Source: Anaeromyxobacter sp. Fw109-5 (GTDB taxonomy: Bacteria; Myxococcota; Myxococcia; Myxococcales; Anaeromyxobacteraceae). Taken from it: a stretch of 64,000 nt of DNA. Position numbers and translations under genes: made by a program. Location of the stretch: NCBI RefSeq assembly GCF_000017505.1, contig NC_009675.1, positions 2,790,001-2,854,000 of the forward strand. The letters run 5' to 3'. The notes beneath the pieces were generated by a model, which was not told where the DNA came from, made no database searches, and saw only the letters and a program-made list of their open reading frames with translations. Below are positions 54,808-63,519 of this stretch, in pieces (positions within the stretch are counted from its first letter, which is position 1; each line of letters opens with the position of its first letter).

Positions 54808-55311
54808 ATGAAGATCACGCCCCTCGACATCACCCAGAAGCAGTTCACCAAGGCGTTCCGCGGCTCCTCCCCGGAGGAGGTCGAGGCGTTCCTGGCGCTC
54901 GTGGCGGTCGAGTTCGAGGCCCTCGTGAAGGAGAACCTCGCCCTGCGCGAGGACAACCAGCGCAAGGCCGAGGACATCGCCGAGTTCAAGAGTCGCGAGC
55001 GCGTGCTCCAGGAGACGCTCGTCACCGCGCAGCGTGCCTCGGAGGAGATCCGCGAGTCGGCCCGCAAGGAGGCGGAGATCACGATCTCCGACGCGGAGCT
55101 CCAGGCGGAGAAGATCGTCCAGGGCGCGCACCAGCGCTTCCTGCGGATCGTGGACGACATCAACGAGCTGAAGCGCCAGCGGGTTCAGTTCGAGGCCAAC
55201 GTCCGGACGCTCGCCGAGAGCCACCTCAAGCTCATCGAGGCGTTCCGCGAGCCCTCCCGCGAGGAGGCGGTGCAGTACATGCCCGCGCGGCGGAGGGCGA
55301 CCGACGAGTAG
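54808..55311 (+). CDS. DivIVA-domain protein
   Basis: A 167-residue protein with the DivIVA N terminus KITPLDITQKQFTKAFRGSSPEEVEAFL, followed by a continuous heptad-rich coiled coil (~30-145). Proteins of this type gather at curved membranes and cell poles and position division or polarity factors. In myxobacteria they may be tied to polarity. ATG 54808 is chosen directly before the conserved KITPLDI; ATG 54784 would add eight residues. CGGAGCG lies upstream. Confidence 0.88.
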   Translation: MKITPLDITQKQFTKAFRGSSPEEVEAFLALVAVEFEALVKENLALREDNQRKAEDIAEFKSRERVLQETLVTAQRASEEIRESARKEAEITISDAELQAEKIVQGAHQRFLRIVDDINELKRQRVQFEANVRTLAESHLKLIEAFREPSREEAVQYMPARRRATDE

Positions 55312-55337
55312 TCGCCGTCTCGCCCTCGCCGCTCCTT

Positions 55338-56015
55338 CTACCGCTGCAGCGTCACCGCCCCCGTCGCCAGGTCGTACACCGCCGTCACGATCTCGAGCTT
55401 CCCCTCGGCGACCAGCTTCGCCAGGATCGGGCTCTCCTTCGTCAGCGACGCGGCGACCAGGCGCGCGTTCTCGGGGACCGCGGCGGTGGCGCACGCCTCC
55501 GCGGAGGCGGCCTTCACCGCCAGGACCGCGGGGCGGATCTCCTCGACGATCGCCGCCACGTGCCCCTCGGCGTGCCCTCCCGCGCACGTCGCGGCGACGG
55601 CGCCGCAGCCGGTGTGGCCGAGCACGACGACGACGGGCGTCCCCAGGTGTCCCGCCGCGTACTCGACGCTGCCGAGCGTGTCGTCCGAGGCCACGTTCCC
55701 GGCCACGCGCACCACGAACAGGTCGCCGATGCCCTGATCGAACAGGAGCTCGGGCGGCACGCGCGAGTCGGAGCACCCGAGCACCACGGCCTTGGGGTGC
55801 TGACCCCGGACGACCTCGGCGCGGCGCGCGGGCGTCGCGGTCACCAGCGTGAGCTTCCCGGCCACGTAGCGCGCGTTGCCGGCGGCGAGCTCCTTCAGGA
55901 CCGCCTTCGGCGAGGGAGCGCCGCCGCTGGCGTGGGCCGGGGCGTGCGCGTCTGCGGCGTGGGCGGACGAGACGATCAGGACCGCGGCGAGCGCCGCGGC
56001 GATACGGGAGTGCAT
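55338..56015 (-). CDS. Periplasmic beta-carbonic anhydrase
   Basis: A 225-residue protein. A signal peptide (residues 1-20, ends SSAHA) is followed by a beta-class carbonic anhydrase domain. Zinc ligands are Cys81, His134 and Cys137; Asp83 and Arg85 form the CSDSR dyad. Gly-rich GHTGCGA completes the site. It interconverts CO2 and bicarbonate outside the cytoplasm. A GAGGAACC site precedes ATG 56015. It is convergent with DivIVA with a 26-base gap. Confidence 0.92.
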   Translation of the reverse strand: MHSRIAAALAAVLIVSSAHAADAHAPAHASGGAPSPKAVLKELAAGNARYVAGKLTLVTATPARRAEVVRGQHPKAVVLGCSDSRVPPELLFDQGIGDLFVVRVAGNVASDDTLGSVEYAAGHLGTPVVVVLGHTGCGAVAATCAGGHAEGHVAAIVEEIRPAVLAVKAASAEACATAAVPENARLVAASLTKESPILAKLVAEGKLEIVTAVYDLATGAVTLQR

Positions 56016-56095
56016 CGGTAGGTTCCTCGTTGGAGCCGCCGGGATGGCGGCTGCCGCGGACTCTACGCTCACCCGGCGAGCGCGAAATTGATCCC

Positions 56096-56120
56096 GCGCC
56101 GGGCGGCGGTCCCCGGGCGC
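56096..56120 (-). terminator. Hairpin after polA
   Basis: GCGC-C-CGGG can pair with CCCG-GCGC around an 8-base loop, with one bulge. On the minus strand GGATCAATTTCG follows, a slight T enrichment. It lies 23 bases after the polA stop. Confidence 0.4.
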
Positions 56121-56142
56121 GTTCAGGGATCGCGCGCCGTGG

Positions 56143-58842
56143 TCAGTGGGCCTCGGCCCAGCTGTGCCCCACCCCTACCTCGACGTCGAGGGGCACCTTG
56201 AGCTGGGCCGCGCCGCCCATCTCGCGGCGCACCAGCGCCTCGACCGGCGCGAGCTCGTCCTCGGGCACCTCCAGCACGAGCTCGTCGTGCACCTGGAGGA
56301 GCAGCCGCGCCCGGCGCGCGTCGCCGGCGAGCGCGTCGTGCACGCGGATCATCGCGACCTTCACGATGTCCGCCGCGGTCCCCTGGATCGGGGTGTTGAT
56401 GGCGGTGCGCTCGGCCGCGTTGCGCAGCGCCGGGTTGCGCGCCGCGATCTCCGGCATCGCCCGCGCGCGCCCGAACAGCGTGCGCGACTCGCCCGTCGCG
56501 CGGGCGTCCTCCACCGCCTTCTCGACGTAGCGCCGCACCCCCGCGTAGCGGGCGAAGTAGCGATCGATGATCCCCTGCGCCTCGGCGCCCGGCAGGTCGA
56601 GCCGCTGCGACAGGCCGAACGCGGAGAGCCCGTAGGCGATGCCGAAGTTCAGCACCTTCGCGATCCGGCGCATGTCGGACGTCACCTCGCCGGTCGCGAC
56701 GCCGAAGGTCTCGGCCGCCGTGCGCGTGTGCACGTCCTCGCGCAGGCGGAACGCCTCGAGCAGCGCCGGGTCATCCGAGTAGTGCGCGAGGATGCGGAGC
56801 TCGATCTGCGAGTAGTCCGCGGAGAGCAGCCGCCACCCCGGGGGCGCCACGAAGGCGGCTCGGATGCGGCGCGACAGCTCGGTGCGGACGGGGATGTTCT
56901 GGAGGTTCGGGTCCGAGGACGAGAGCCGCCCGGTGGCGGCCCCGGCCTGGTGGAACGTCGTGTGGATGCGGCCGTCGCGTGGATCGACGAGCTGCGGGAG
57001 CGCGTCCACGTAGGTGCCCTTCAGCTTCGCGAGCGCGCGGTGCTCGAGGACCAGCCGCGGCAGCTCGTGCTGCTCCGCGAGCTTCTCGAGGACGTCCTGA
57101 TCGGTCGACGGGCCGGTCTTGAGCCGCTTCAGCACCGGCAGGGCCAGCTCGGTGAAGAGGACCTGCGCGAGCTCGCGCGTGGACGCGATGTTGAACGGGT
57201 GCCCCGCGGCCGCGTGGATCCTCGCCTCGAGGTCCTGCATGGTGCGCCCGAACTCGGCGCTCATGCCCTCCATCGCGGCGCGATCGACGAGGATCCCGGC
57301 CCGCTCCATCTCGCAGAGCACCGGCACGAGCGGCCGCTCCACGTCCCGGTAGAGCGGCAGGAGCCCCTCCGACTCGAGCGCCCGCTCGAGGGCCGGGGCG
57401 AGGTCGAGCAGCGACGCCGCGCACTGCGCCGCCCACTCTCCGACGCGCTCCACCTCGAGCCCCTCCACCGGGACGCGCTCGCTCTTCCTCGCGGCGTCGC
57501 CGCCGCTGGGGTCGCGCGGCAGCTCGCAGCCGATCCGCTCCCGCGCGACGTCGGCCAGGGCGTGCTCGCGCCTCGTGGGCAGCAGCAGGCGGCTCGCGAG
57601 GTCGGTGTCGGCGCCCGGCCCGCCCAGCGCGAGCCCGAGCTGCGCGAGGGCGTGCTGGACGCCCTTTCGGTCGTGGGCGTGCTTGGGCAGCTCGCCCGAG
57701 AGCAGCGGGCGGAGCGCGCCGGCCGCCTCCTCCGCGGAGAGCTGCGCCGGAGCGCCGAGGTACTGGTGGCGCAGCGGCAGGTAGAAGGCGCGCCCGCCGC
57801 CCGCGAGCGCGAGGCCCACCACCGGGTCGGTGCGCGGGGCCGGTCCACCGAGCACGGGGCGGACGCCGACGGCCGGCGCCGCGGAGAGCGCCGCGACCGC
57901 CGCGGCGAGCGCCCCCGCGTCCAGGATCAGCTCGGCGCGCTCCGTGCGCGGCGTGGGCGGCGGCGCGGGGAGGTCCTTCAGCAGGCGGGAGAACTCGAGC
58001 TCGGAGAAGAGCGCGCGCACGCGCGCCTCGTCCGGCCGCCGCCGCTCGAACTGGCCGGGCGCGAACGGCAGCACCAGGTCCCTGCGCAGCGACACGAGCT
58101 GCCGGTTCTTCCGGATGCGCTCCTCGCTCGCGACGATCTTCTCCTTCACCTTCTCGCCGCCGCGCGAGAGCGCCGCCTTGATCTCCTCCGGCCGGCGCAG
58201 CATCTCCTCCACCGTGCCGAAGTGGCGCACCAGCGCCGCCGCGGTCACCTCGCCGATGCCGGGGATCCCGGGGACGTTGTCGATCTTGTCCCCCAGGATG
58301 GCCATGTACTCGATCACCTGGTCCGGGCGGACGCCCAGCTTCTTCTCCACCTCCCCCGGCCCGGTCCACCCGCCGCGCCCGCTCGCCTCCGCCATCGGGT
58401 CGTAGAGGGACAGCCTCTCGTCCACGAGCTGGCCGAAGTCCTTGTCGCCGGTGACCACGACGACCTCCCAGCCCTGCTCGCGGGCGCGGCTGGCCAGCGT
58501 CGCGATGACGTCGTCGGCCTCGACGCCGGGCTCCTCGATGCGCGGCACGGCCAGGGCGTCCGCGACCTCGCGCACCAGCGGGAACTGCACCTGCAGGTCG
58601 TCGGGAGCCTCGGGGCGGTTCGCCTTGTAGGCGGGGTCGATCTCGTTCCTGAAGCTCTTGCGCCCGGCGTCCATCACGAGCACGACGTGCGTCGGCGCGT
58701 GCTCGCGCAGCGCCTTGAGGAGCATCGTGGTGAACCCGTAGACGGCGTTCGTGGGGGTGCCGCGCGTCGTCGAGAGGTGCGGGATCGCGTGGTAGGCGCG
58801 GAAGACGAAACCCGAGCCGTCGATGAGCGTCAGGGTGGGCAT
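56143..58842 (-). CDS. polA: DNA polymerase I
   Basis: This 899-residue enzyme has three parts. The 5'-3' exonuclease (residues ~1-290) has MDAGRKSFRNEIDPAYKANR, GVEADD and TGDKDFGQLV, with an H3TH region at IPGIPGIGEVTA. The middle domain (~310-500) is exonuclease-like but lacks the DxE motif: where DTET is expected the sequence reads VGVRPVLGG. So proofreading is probably lost, as in Bacillus and Taq enzymes. The polymerase has motif A DYSQIELR (~674), motif B RRIAKVLNFGIAYG (~720) and motif C QVHDELVLE (~850). It repairs DNA and replaces RNA primers. ATG 58842. Confidence 0.95.
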   Translation of the reverse strand: MPTLTLIDGSGFVFRAYHAIPHLSTTRGTPTNAVYGFTTMLLKALREHAPTHVVLVMDAGRKSFRNEIDPAYKANRPEAPDDLQVQFPLVREVADALAVPRIEEPGVEADDVIATLASRAREQGWEVVVVTGDKDFGQLVDERLSLYDPMAEASGRGGWTGPGEVEKKLGVRPDQVIEYMAILGDKIDNVPGIPGIGEVTAAALVRHFGTVEEMLRRPEEIKAALSRGGEKVKEKIVASEERIRKNRQLVSLRRDLVLPFAPGQFERRRPDEARVRALFSELEFSRLLKDLPAPPPTPRTERAELILDAGALAAAVAALSAAPAVGVRPVLGGPAPRTDPVVGLALAGGGRAFYLPLRHQYLGAPAQLSAEEAAGALRPLLSGELPKHAHDRKGVQHALAQLGLALGGPGADTDLASRLLLPTRREHALADVARERIGCELPRDPSGGDAARKSERVPVEGLEVERVGEWAAQCAASLLDLAPALERALESEGLLPLYRDVERPLVPVLCEMERAGILVDRAAMEGMSAEFGRTMQDLEARIHAAAGHPFNIASTRELAQVLFTELALPVLKRLKTGPSTDQDVLEKLAEQHELPRLVLEHRALAKLKGTYVDALPQLVDPRDGRIHTTFHQAGAATGRLSSSDPNLQNIPVRTELSRRIRAAFVAPPGWRLLSADYSQIELRILAHYSDDPALLEAFRLREDVHTRTAAETFGVATGEVTSDMRRIAKVLNFGIAYGLSAFGLSQRLDLPGAEAQGIIDRYFARYAGVRRYVEKAVEDARATGESRTLFGRARAMPEIAARNPALRNAAERTAINTPIQGTAADIVKVAMIRVHDALAGDARRARLLLQVHDELVLEVPEDELAPVEALVRREMGGAAQLKVPLDVEVGVGHSWAEAH

Positions 58843-58975
58843 GCGGCCGGGAACGATAGCCCCGCGCGGCGGCGGCGGCAGCGGGAAAACGCGGCTCGCG
58901 AGCGCGCTCGCGCCGCCCGGCCCCGCGTCGGCAGGGGACCCCGACCGGGCGATCGGCGGGGAACGGCCCGAGGCC

Positions 58976-59581
58976 TCAACGCAGCGTGCAGCGCAGCCGC
59001 TCCGCGCACACGAAGTACTCGTCGCCGTCCTCGACGCGGCGCCGGGTGATGCGCTCGCGCTGGAACCACGTGCCGTTCGACGAGCCGAGGTCCTCGATGA
59101 GCCAGCCGGCGCCGTCCCGCACGATGGCGGCGTGCTCGCGCGACACCTTGGCGCTGTCGACGACCAGGTCGCAGTGGCGGCCGCGGCCGATGATGAAGCG
59201 ACCCTTCGCCACCGGGACCTCGGCGCCGTCGTCGCGCAAGAGGACGAGCGCGGCCTCCGCCGCGACGGCGGGCGCCGCCCCGACGGCCGCCGGGACCGGC
59301 GGGGGCGCGCGCATCTCGCGCTCGAGCCGCGCCGCCGCGTCGAGCACCTGCTCGGCGACCGCGGCCCGCTCCGCGAGCGGCGGCACCGCGGCCGGCTCCG
59401 TGGTCGCGGGGGCCCGGGCGTGCGATCCGACGCTCCCGGGGACGAGGTAGCCGTTCAGCCGCGCGAAGACGTGGAGCGCCTGGTTCGCGAGCGCCTCGCG
59501 ATCCGAGCCCATCTCCTCGGCCATCCGCTCGAGCGCCTCCCAGAGGTGGTCGGAGATGGCGAGCTGACGGACGGACTTCAT
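58976..59581 (-). CDS. FHA-domain protein with helical N terminus
   Basis: The product has 201 residues. The N terminus (SVRQLAISDHLWEALERMAEEMGSDREALANQALHVFARL) resembles a ribbon-helix-helix DNA-binding fold. An Ala/Pro linker (~50-115) follows. The FHA domain (~118-195) shows GRFIIGRGRHCDLVVD, SREHAAI and GSSNGTW, which bind phospho-threonine. It is therefore a candidate link between Ser/Thr kinase signalling and DNA. It follows the lipoprotein genes by 49 bases. ATG 59581. Confidence 0.8.
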   Translation of the reverse strand: MKSVRQLAISDHLWEALERMAEEMGSDREALANQALHVFARLNGYLVPGSVGSHARAPATTEPAAVPPLAERAAVAEQVLDAAARLEREMRAPPPVPAAVGAAPAVAAEAALVLLRDDGAEVPVAKGRFIIGRGRHCDLVVDSAKVSREHAAIVRDGAGWLIEDLGSSNGTWFQRERITRRRVEDGDEYFVCAERLRCTLR

Positions 59582-59630
59582 ACGCGCACCTCCCCGCTCG
59601 GGCGGCGCGGCGTCGCGCGCGCCGCCGCGG

Positions 59631-62153
59631 TCACCGGATCACCTTCGAGACGTTCACGGCCTCGCTGGGGCTGAAGTCGAGCACGAAGTCGTTCGGGTAG
59701 GGAACGAGGAAGCGGTATCCGTCCGCCGCCTTCCCGGGGAGCGCGCTCCGATCGAAGGTCGAGACGCCGAGCGGGAGGATCGCGGCCGTCGAGGTGCTCG
59801 AGGTGCTCGGCACGCGCGAGCTGGGGGCCAGCCCGCCGCGCGTCGACACGCTGAGCGCCATCCCACGCAGCTGGCTCCAGAGCGACTGGTTCCCGGCGGG
59901 GAGCAGGTCGCCCTCCGCCTCCGAGCCGTCGTAGCCCACCTTGAACGCGATGACGGGACCGTTCGCGCGCGGGAAGGGGTAGAGCTCCTCGGGCCAGTTG
60001 TCGCGGCAGTCCTGCTCGATGGCCGTCGCGGCGTCGCTGCACTGATCGGAGACGTGGTAGATGCGGCGCGCCTTGCGCGCGAGCACGAGCCGCTCGCAGG
60101 TGAGCCGGCAGGCGTCGTCGCAGGCGCGGAACTCGGCGGGCGCGGTCCGCCAGTCGGCGGGCCAGGGCAACAGCGGACACTGCGCCTCCAGCACGTCCTC
60201 GTCCTCGTATTGCAGCGCGAAGTCGGCCGCGGTGGCGACCTCCGCCTCCCGCACCGGCTCCGGGCGGCCCGCGTACCCTGCGGACGAGCCGACCAGCACG
60301 AGCGCGGAGGCGCGAACGCCCGCCTGGAACCCGGGGCCTCCCGCGGCGAGCGCCTGGACGCACGCGGGCCAGTCGCGCCACGGTCCGGCGGACCCGTCGT
60401 CGTTCACCCTCGGCCGTGGATCGTCGAGCGGCTCGAGGGCGAGCGCGCCTCCGGGGTAGGCCTCCTCCGGCGGCAGCACCGCCGCGATGCGGGCCTCCAC
60501 GTTGCCGTCGGTGGGGCAGCCCGCGACCTGGGGCGCGTAGAGCTCCACGAGATCGCCGGCGCGCACGCCGAACGTCGGATCGTAGACCCGGACCACCTGC
60601 GTGAGCGTCGCGCCCGCGGGCACCTGCAGGGCGACCCAGGTCCGCCCATCTGCCATGCGGCCGCTCTGCGCGCGGCTCGCCTCGAGGCCCGGCAGCGGCG
60701 GCTGGAAGGACACCATCCAGCTCTCGGTGACGGTGAAGCCGGGCGTCACGCGGACGCCGTCCGCGATGTCCGCCGACGCGAACCCGAGCTCCCACTCCTC
60801 CTCGGCGAGGTGCCAGATGCCCAGGATGCGCGGGAGCGTCTCGCCCTCCACCGCCACGCCGAGCCCGAGCCCGCCGGTGACCGCAGTCCGCGAGCTCGAG
60901 CGGATGATCGAGGTGTCGCTGGGGATGGCCCAGCGGCCCAGATCGGCGAAGTAGACCCGCCCGTTTCCCGACGGGATCGCCGCCACGGCCGTCGTCGCCC
61001 GTTGACCCGTGCCGGGCGCGATCTTCATGAATCCGGCCGTGTAGATGGTCTCCTCGCCCGGCGGGGGCACCGCCGGCGGCTCCGAGACCGCCAGGCCGAG
61101 GGCGAGCTCGGGCAGCGCGATCGGGGCGAGGTACGGCATGAGGCCTGCGTAGTCCGGGACGAGCCCGCCCGTCGCGGGATCCAGGACCGCGATGCCGCAG
61201 CCGATGCGGTGGTTGTTGCCGCAGCGCGCCGGGTCGAGCACGGCGTAGACCCGGTTCACGGCGGTCGCCTGGAACTCGGAGCGGTCGTCGTACCCGACCC
61301 CGATCGACGGCTGCCAGTCCTCGAGCCGCTCGCGCAGACGAGCCGCCGCGACGAAGCGGGTCGGGGCGCGGGCCGAGATGGCGCTCACCGTCCAGGCGGC
61401 GGGCGCCCCCGCGACGGTGATGTCGGCGACGCCCTCGACCCCGTTGATGGGGTCCGGGGACGCGGCGTAGAGGTGCAGCGGGTCGTGGGGATTCACCGCC
61501 AGCGAGACGGCCTCGAACGGGAAGCCGTCGCTCCCGACGAGGTCCCGGACCGAGATCTCGCCGCGCACGATGGCGGGGCCAGCGGCGGCGCGAGCGTACT
61601 CCACGACGGCGAGCCGCGCGCCGGTGAGCGCGACCACGACGCGGACGCGCCCCGCGGCGACTCCGGACGCCGCCGCCGCGTCGGGCACCGGGACCGCCGC
61701 GGCCGCGAGGATGGCGGCGCCGGGCGCGAGGGCGCCGAGATCCGCCTCGTCCACCACCCTGCCGGACTGCGCCCAGGTCTCGACGAGCTGCAGCGCGGCC
61801 GTGCCCGCCGAGGCGACGACGAGGAGATCGGGCTTCGCCTCCGCCCCGGAGCCGTCCCAGAGCGGCGACGCCACGAGCAGCGTCGGGCGCGGGTCCGGGA
61901 CCGGCACCGCGAGGGAGCGCACGATGACCGGCGCGAGGACCGGCTCGTCGTCCTCTGCGTCCACGAGCGTGAGGTCGCCGCGCCGGGCGTTGGCGATGGC
62001 GAAGTACGGGCGGAGCTCGTTCGGGCGGTCGTAGGTGAAGCCGCGGAACGCCACCACCGCGCTGGGCTGCGCGAGCCCGACCCCGATGGTGGTGGTGCTG
62101 CTGCCGCACGCGACGAGGGTCGCCGCGAGCGCGAGAGTTCCCAGCCGCCGCAT
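59631..62153 (-). CDS. Large lipoprotein of unknown function
   Basis: An 840-residue exported lipoprotein. The signal peptide ends in the lipobox LVAC (13-16), with Cys16 the lipidation site. The mature part is long, Ala/Val/Pro-rich and low in Lys. It has many beta-strand-like blocks (VRVVVALTGARLAVVEYARA, GRVYFADLGRW), possibly beta-propeller-like, and a Cys-rich section near 690-745 (CDDACRLTCE, DQCSDAA, QDCRDNW). No family recognised. It overlaps the next lipoprotein's stop by one base (TGATG), so the two are coupled and probably work as a pair on the outer membrane. Confidence 0.72.
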   Translation of the reverse strand: MRRLGTLALAATLVACGSSTTTIGVGLAQPSAVVAFRGFTYDRPNELRPYFAIANARRGDLTLVDAEDDEPVLAPVIVRSLAVPVPDPRPTLLVASPLWDGSGAEAKPDLLVVASAGTAALQLVETWAQSGRVVDEADLGALAPGAAILAAAAVPVPDAAAASGVAAGRVRVVVALTGARLAVVEYARAAAGPAIVRGEISVRDLVGSDGFPFEAVSLAVNPHDPLHLYAASPDPINGVEGVADITVAGAPAAWTVSAISARAPTRFVAAARLRERLEDWQPSIGVGYDDRSEFQATAVNRVYAVLDPARCGNNHRIGCGIAVLDPATGGLVPDYAGLMPYLAPIALPELALGLAVSEPPAVPPPGEETIYTAGFMKIAPGTGQRATTAVAAIPSGNGRVYFADLGRWAIPSDTSIIRSSSRTAVTGGLGLGVAVEGETLPRILGIWHLAEEEWELGFASADIADGVRVTPGFTVTESWMVSFQPPLPGLEASRAQSGRMADGRTWVALQVPAGATLTQVVRVYDPTFGVRAGDLVELYAPQVAGCPTDGNVEARIAAVLPPEEAYPGGALALEPLDDPRPRVNDDGSAGPWRDWPACVQALAAGGPGFQAGVRASALVLVGSSAGYAGRPEPVREAEVATAADFALQYEDEDVLEAQCPLLPWPADWRTAPAEFRACDDACRLTCERLVLARKARRIYHVSDQCSDAATAIEQDCRDNWPEELYPFPRANGPVIAFKVGYDGSEAEGDLLPAGNQSLWSQLRGMALSVSTRGGLAPSSRVPSTSSTSTAAILPLGVSTFDRSALPGKAADGYRFLVPYPNDFVLDFSPSEAVNVSKVIR

Positions 62154-63460
62154 CACCGCACCACCCCGAACCGCTCGTCCACGCGCGGCTCCGCAGTGCT
62201 CCACGGCGCGTCGAGCGGCACGTCCAGCGGCGTGACGAATCCGTCCTCGAACGAGGACACGAACAGCCGGGCGGTCGCCCCGTCGTCGCGGACGGCGAGG
62301 CCGAACGGCTTCCTGCCGAGCACGGGGATCCCCGTGCCCGGGTCGTGCCCGAAGACGCGCACGAGCGTCCCCGCGTCGTCGTCGTAGAGCCACAGGAGGC
62401 CGTCGTCCGAGGCGGTCACGGCGACGACGTCGCCCATGCCGGGGCGCACGGGCAGCACCTTCACCTCGTTCGCCCCGAGCCCGACCTCGTGGAGGGCGGC
62501 GAGCCGCGGCTCGACGCCCGCGCGACCCTCGACGAGGTCGAGCACCATGAGCACTCCCCCCACGTCGAACCCAGGCCGTCCGCCGATCGCGGCGGCGAGG
62601 TCCACGTTGTAGAGGCGAGCCGCGACGAAGGCCCGGCGCGTGCGGCCCGGCTGCGGGTTCGAGAGCGCGATCCCGCGGAGCTCCAGGCCTCGCAGGTACT
62701 GGGCGAGATCCACGCCGGACACCGTGCAGCCGTCCTCCGCCACGGGCGCGTCGATGCGGCAGTCGCCGGCGAGCTCCGCCCAGCGGAGCGGGGCCGGGGA
62801 GCCGGTGTCGATCGAGGTGAAGTAGAGCCGATCGTTCACCTCGTCGTAGGCGAAGCTCCTCACGGGTCCCAGCCCGACGTCGCGGGTGCGTGACGCGCCG
62901 GTCCGGAGGTCGAGCTCGACGATCTGGCCGCGGTTCTGCGGGGTGCGCAGGAAGGCCAGGTAGGCGCGCGCGCGCGACTCGTCGGCCGCCGTCGCCGGGT
63001 CGTCGCGGCGGCACACCGTCGTGACGCCGTACGGATCCTGGAAGCCGTCCTCCAGCGGGAGCCGGCAACCGCCGGAGCAGGAGAGCGCGCCGCCCGGGCC
63101 CACGGCGATGCGGTAGAGCGAGTTCCCCTCTCGCGCCGGCACGAGCGCGAGGGTCTCGGGGAGGCCGCAGGCGGCCGCGTCCGCCAGGGCCAGCTCACCG
63201 GCGAAGCTCGCGATGCGGACGCCCTGGCGCAGCGCGGCGGGAGTCGCCCCGACGTCGACGGCGATCACGCTGCCGCCGTCGTCGAGCCCGTAGGCGAGGT
63301 CGTAGTTCGAGGAGACGACGAGCATCTCCTGCCCCACGAACCCGAGCGCGATCGGGAACGTGAAGCGATCGAGCGGGGCCGGCTCGGCGGCGGGCGGTTC
63401 GCCGCAGGCCGCCAGCGCGACGGCGAGGGCGAGCATCGTGGATCGGAAGTGGACGGGCAC
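62153..63460 (-). CDS. Lipoprotein, probable beta-propeller
   Basis: A 435-residue product. The start GTG 63460 gives residues 1-18 as a signal with lipobox LAAC and Cys19; ATG 63436 would also keep the lipobox. Several short blade-like strands (SLYRIAVG, GQIVELDLRTGASRT, DRLYFTSIDTG, GVLMVLDLVEGRA) suggest a propeller. Its Cys residues (CGLPE, CSGGCRLP, CRRDD, DCRIDAPVAEDGC) may form disulfides. No family recognised. It follows the glyS gene by 59 bases and overlaps the 840-residue lipoprotein gene. Confidence 0.72.
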   Translation of the reverse strand: MPVHFRSTMLALAVALAACGEPPAAEPAPLDRFTFPIALGFVGQEMLVVSSNYDLAYGLDDGGSVIAVDVGATPAALRQGVRIASFAGELALADAAACGLPETLALVPAREGNSLYRIAVGPGGALSCSGGCRLPLEDGFQDPYGVTTVCRRDDPATAADESRARAYLAFLRTPQNRGQIVELDLRTGASRTRDVGLGPVRSFAYDEVNDRLYFTSIDTGSPAPLRWAELAGDCRIDAPVAEDGCTVSGVDLAQYLRGLELRGIALSNPQPGRTRRAFVAARLYNVDLAAAIGGRPGFDVGGVLMVLDLVEGRAGVEPRLAALHEVGLGANEVKVLPVRPGMGDVVAVTASDDGLLWLYDDDAGTLVRVFGHDPGTGIPVLGRKPFGLAVRDDGATARLFVSSFEDGFVTPLDVPLDAPWSTAEPRVDERFGVVR

Positions 63461-63519
63461 GGGTGGTCGCGAACCGTAGCCGCGGGTCAGGAGGCGGTCA
63501 AGGCAGCCGTCGCCCCCGC

